A DNA stretch of 27,482 bases, from positions 1 to 27,482 of the forward strand of contig CAXHCA010000083.1 of assembly GCA_964015035.1 (NCBI GenBank), in the 5' to 3' direction. A program made the position numbers and the translations under genes. The stretch comes from BQJU01 sp964015035. Lineage in GTDB: Bacteria; Bacteroidota; Bacteroidia; Chitinophagales; Saprospiraceae. The notes beneath the pieces are model-generated. The model was not told the origin of the DNA and made no database searches. It saw nothing but the letters and a program-made list of their open reading frames with translations. Of this stretch, positions 25,451 to 27,482 are shown piece after piece. Each line of letters starts with the position of its first letter. The stretch's first letter is position 1.

Positions 25451-26179
25451 CTATTTTCCGTTCTCGTTTAAGTTTCTACTATAATCGTAAACATCCTTTA
25501 GGTGTTGACGCATGGCTTCAGCAGCCAGCTCAGCTTCTTGTGCGATGATGTGTTTCAGAATAATTCTATGGTCTTCCAATGCTTTGTGAAAATGGTCATC
25601 TTTGCAGACATCTAGCTTGAGGAAGCTGTTTATGATGTCTGGCGTGATGATGAGCATAAGTGATTTAAGGACGGAATTTTTACTGGCCTCGGCAATCTTT
25701 AGGTGGAACAAAAGATCTTCCTCTACGGCCTGAGCGCCCTTTTCTACTTTTTTCTCATACCTGTGTAAAGCCTTTTCGATATCAGTGATGTTTTCCGAGG
25801 TACGCCGCTGGGCCGCTAAACGAGCCGACTGAATTTCAAACAAGACTCTGGTTTCCACCAAGGAAGAAAAGTCGCTATTTTCTATCTTCAAAACGTCTGA
25901 TATGAGCCCCTCTAAAGCGGTGATGCCCATGCCAGCAACGATGGTTCCGCTCTGGGGAAGAGTTTTTAAAATCCCATAGAATTCGAGTTTGCGAATTGCC
26001 TCACGGACACTGGTCCTGCCAACGCCCAATCGCTCTGCCAACTTGCGCTCAGGAGGCAAACGATGTCCCGCTTTCAGCTGGCCGGAAGTAATTAAGGCCC
26101 GTATCTGCCGAATTATCTTATCAACAGGTGTTTCAATTGAGATTTCCTGAAAATTGTCCAATAGGTTAAAGCTCTCCAT
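25451..26179 (-). CDS. GntR-family transcriptional regulator, FadR subfamily (FCD domain)
   Basis: The 242-residue protein has an N-terminal winged helix (about 17-82): PVDKIIRQIRALITSGQLKAG, LPPERKLAERLGVGRTSVREAIRKLEFYGI and LPQSGTIV. The C-terminal all-helical FCD ligand domain (about 100-236) has FHLKIAEAS and DHRIILKHI...AEAMRQHL, whose histidines usually bind a metal. I chose the ATG at 26179; the frame stays open to a TTG at 26236, but that part is simply the translated palindrome and promoter. FadR-type regulators commonly sense sugar acids or their breakdown products, so a KDG/DEH-responsive repressor of the alginate genes is the natural inference. It is convergent with nothing and lies upstream of susC on the same strand. 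Confidence 0.9.
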   Translation of the reverse strand: MESFNLLDNFQEISIETPVDKIIRQIRALITSGQLKAGHRLPPERKLAERLGVGRTSVREAIRKLEFYGILKTLPQSGTIVAGMGITALEGLISDVLKIENSDFSSLVETRVLFEIQSARLAAQRRTSENITDIEKALHRYEKKVEKGAQAVEEDLLFHLKIAEASKNSVLKSLMLIITPDIINSFLKLDVCKDDHFHKALEDHRIILKHIIAQEAELAAEAMRQHLKDVYDYSRNLNENGK

Positions 26180-26193
26180 AAACAGCAAGTTTT

Positions 26194-26237
26194 TTTGGCT
26201 CACCTTAAATTGGTCGACCAATTTAAGGTGAGCCAAA
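26194..26237. promoter_or_regulatory. 44-bp perfect palindrome, likely autoregulatory operator
   Basis: Every base from 26194 to 26237 pairs with its mirror around 26215/26216. The centre is AATTGGTCGACCAATT and the flanks are GCTCACCTTA and its complement. The core TTGGT-ACCAA resembles operators of FadR/PdhR-type GntR proteins. It starts 15 bp upstream of the GntR start codon and overlaps the -7 element of its promoter. Confidence 0.85.
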
Positions 26238-26264
26238 TTTAGGTATTATTTTTAACTTACCAAA
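26234..26264 (-). promoter_or_regulatory. Bacteroidota-type promoter of the GntR gene
   Basis: On the minus strand, TTTG (26264-26261) and TAAATTTG (26241-26234) are separated by 19 nt, matching the -33 TTTG and -7 TAnnTTTG pattern of this phylum. The expected start of transcription falls inside the palindrome, about 50 nt before the ATG. Confidence 0.65.
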
Positions 26265-26441
26265 AAATCCCAATTTTTTTTTCTAAAAAACACCTATGGC
26301 CTAACAAAAACCTGTTTCTGCCCCCAAAGCTGAGTTTTATTCTTTGACGCATGCATTCGCGGCAACCGAATGCGTGTGTTGAAGGACTCCACAGTCGCCA
26401 TGTTGTCAAGCAAAACACAAAGAAGAAGCATAGCCCACCGC

Positions 26442-26760
26442 TAAGTGCAGGTTTGGAGGTGGTGCTTTAGTGCATGTTTGGGGGTGGTGCTTTAGCAGCG
26501 AAAATTGCGGGTTTGGGGTTCTCGCGAGGCTCATTTTTGAGCCCGTAGGGCCGCTACCGATTTCCTCCTGCGTCGGAAATCGGTCGTTGGTAGTAATCTA
26601 TCACGTACTCTGGCACGTACTCCCTTGGCTCGCCCACCCGCTAGCGGTTCTCTCCCTTGAAAGTCCACTGGACTTTCATTCCTCCTTAGGAGGAAATCGG
26701 TCGTTCATCTTCGGAACCATTCAAAGTGGTGTGGTAGGCAAGCGGCGGTTAAAAATTAGC
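26442..26760 (+). repeat. Composite repeat region with tandem element ends (copy 8) and palindromes
   Basis: Two element ends occur in tandem, AGTGCAGGTTTGGAGGTGG (about 26444) and AGTGCATGTTTGGGGGTGG (26469). They are followed by the GCTTTAGCAGCG and AAAATTGCGGG blocks and a TCATTTTTGAG stretch also found in copy 2. Beyond about 26540 the sequence departs from copy 2. It contains inverted pairs such as ACCGATTTCC with GGAAATCGGT, TGAAAGTCC with GGACTTTCA (3-nt spacer) and TTCCTCC with GGAGGAA. No right arm of the family is recognisable. It may be a nested insertion or a decayed longer element. I see no gene in 26265-26815. Confidence 0.6.
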
Positions 26761-26815
26761 TTGCTGTGGCTTATTCTGGTGTTGCCCAAGTGATCATGGA
26801 TTCTATTATTCTTGC

Positions 26816-27421
26816 TTAGTTTTCTGATGATACAAGACAATCCTTACATTTAGACTTGAAGTAGCTGACATCAATCTTTTTATAACTATCTTGGGAAAGA
26901 CGACCATCAAAGCCACTTATTATATTTCCTAAATGTATTTCACCATTTCTATCCATGAATATAGGTACCTGTTTATATCTGAGGTCATTATGAAAAGGAG
27001 TTTCAATGTAATCTTGTAGCAACTCATACCCAAAAGTCGCAAAGAAAGCACTACATTTTTTCTGTGGGACTTCATCAGGATATAAATAAATGAATAATTT
27101 TTTACTAGTATTTGGTAATATAGTGTCAATACCTATGGTATAAAAATCGCTTGCTCCTCTTGGAAATAATCCTATGGAATCGCAGGAATTAAATTCTACT
27201 TGGAAAGATTGGATGTTGAATGTTCCATCTTTCTCTATTAGTTCAATTACTAGTGAGTCATTACTCATATTTTTCACTATAATAGGTATTCGGCCAAAGT
27301 ATTCCTCTGCTATGTTACTGATATCAATTGTTTCACTCGCTAATTTTACATTCACTTCTCCTTGTTGACAACCAAAAAGAAACACTAGCATAATAAAAGC
27401 TATCATCCACATTGTTTTCAT
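26816..27421 (-). CDS. Hypothetical lipoprotein
   Basis: I do not recognise this 201-residue protein. The best start is MKTMWMIAFIMLVFLFGC, a lipoprotein signal with acylated Cys18; the frame extends upstream towards the window edge without a better start. The mature part has an alternating β-strand pattern (IPIIVKNMSNDSLVIELIEKD, TSKKLFIYLYPDEVPQ) like an Ig-type fold resembling DUF1573-like proteins, and ends in a CKDC motif near the C-terminus. It is lower in G+C than the alginate genes. It stands alone behind the repeat-rich region and has no evident link to alginate use. Confidence 0.65.
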   Translation of the reverse strand: MKTMWMIAFIMLVFLFGCQQGEVNVKLASETIDISNIAEEYFGRIPIIVKNMSNDSLVIELIEKDGTFNIQSFQVEFNSCDSIGLFPRGASDFYTIGIDTILPNTSKKLFIYLYPDEVPQKKCSAFFATFGYELLQDYIETPFHNDLRYKQVPIFMDRNGEIHLGNIISGFDGRLSQDSYKKIDVSYFKSKCKDCLVSSEN

Positions 27422-27482
27422 CCTTAATAAATAGACTTGTTTCGATATGAGAATCAACAACTTAGCTGAAAATTCCAAATTC

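Noticed and set aside
25451..26236. Longer GntR reading frame starting at TTG 26236
   Set aside because: The extra 19 residues are just translation of the palindrome and the promoter edge; the ATG at 26179 starts a normal FadR-type protein and fits the mapped promoter.
1..26545. CRISPR array or att sites from the recurring inverted-repeat sequences
   Set aside because: Copies are kilobases apart, variable in length and not separated by spacers; there are no cas genes or integrase in view.
26470..26793. 107-codon plus-strand open frame
   Set aside because: It lies in the palindrome-rich repeat region and shows no recognisable domain or sensible start context.

Overview
The window comes from a Bacteroidota chromosome. 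The evidence is a SusC/SusD pair, Bacteroidota-style lipoprotein signals, a type IX secretion C-terminal domain, a TTTG/TAnnTTTG-type promoter and A-rich leaders without Shine-Dalgarno sites. The reprolysin-like protease with MopE-type repeats, together with the alginate genes, suggests a marine Saprospiria/Lewinella-like organism, but that placement is an inference.

Layout. (1) 1-5.8 kb: a TPR/LuxR-type membrane regulator and a large secreted metalloprotease, both on the minus strand and not obviously tied to alginate. (2) 6.05-6.76 kb: an RraA/HMG-aldolase-like gene, the only convincing plus-strand gene. (3) 6.88-12.1 kb, minus strand: the intracellular half of alginate catabolism, namely KdgF-like cupin, MFS hexuronate-type transporter, two SDR reductases, KDG kinase and KDPG aldolase. 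(4) 12.3-19.05 kb, minus strand: an operon of PL7 lyase, Nramp-fold transporter, PL6 lyase and PL17 oligoalginate lyase. (5) 19.3-25.0 kb, minus strand: SusC, SusD and a PKD surface lipoprotein. (6) 25.4-26.3 kb: a FadR-type GntR regulator with a 44-bp perfect palindrome on its own promoter. (7) 26.4-27.5 kb: a repeat-rich stretch and an unrecognised lipoprotein.

How the genes fit together: PL7 and PL6 would cut alginate outside the cell or in the periplasm, SusC/SusD and the PKD lipoprotein would bind and import oligomers, and PL17 would release unsaturated monouronate. The cupin would speed its conversion to DEH, MFS (and perhaps the Nramp-like protein) would carry it across the inner membrane, SDR would reduce DEH to KDG, and KdgK and Eda would yield pyruvate and glyceraldehyde-3-phosphate. 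The locus is therefore a complete alginate polysaccharide utilisation locus (PUL).

The most notable points are: an Nramp-fold transporter lacking both metal-binding motifs, placed inside the lyase operon; a family of inverted-repeat elements of 48 to about 200 bp found at nearly every operon boundary, with one forming the susC stop codon; the palindromic operator superimposed on the regulator's promoter; and nested hairpins in the susD-side intergenic gaps.
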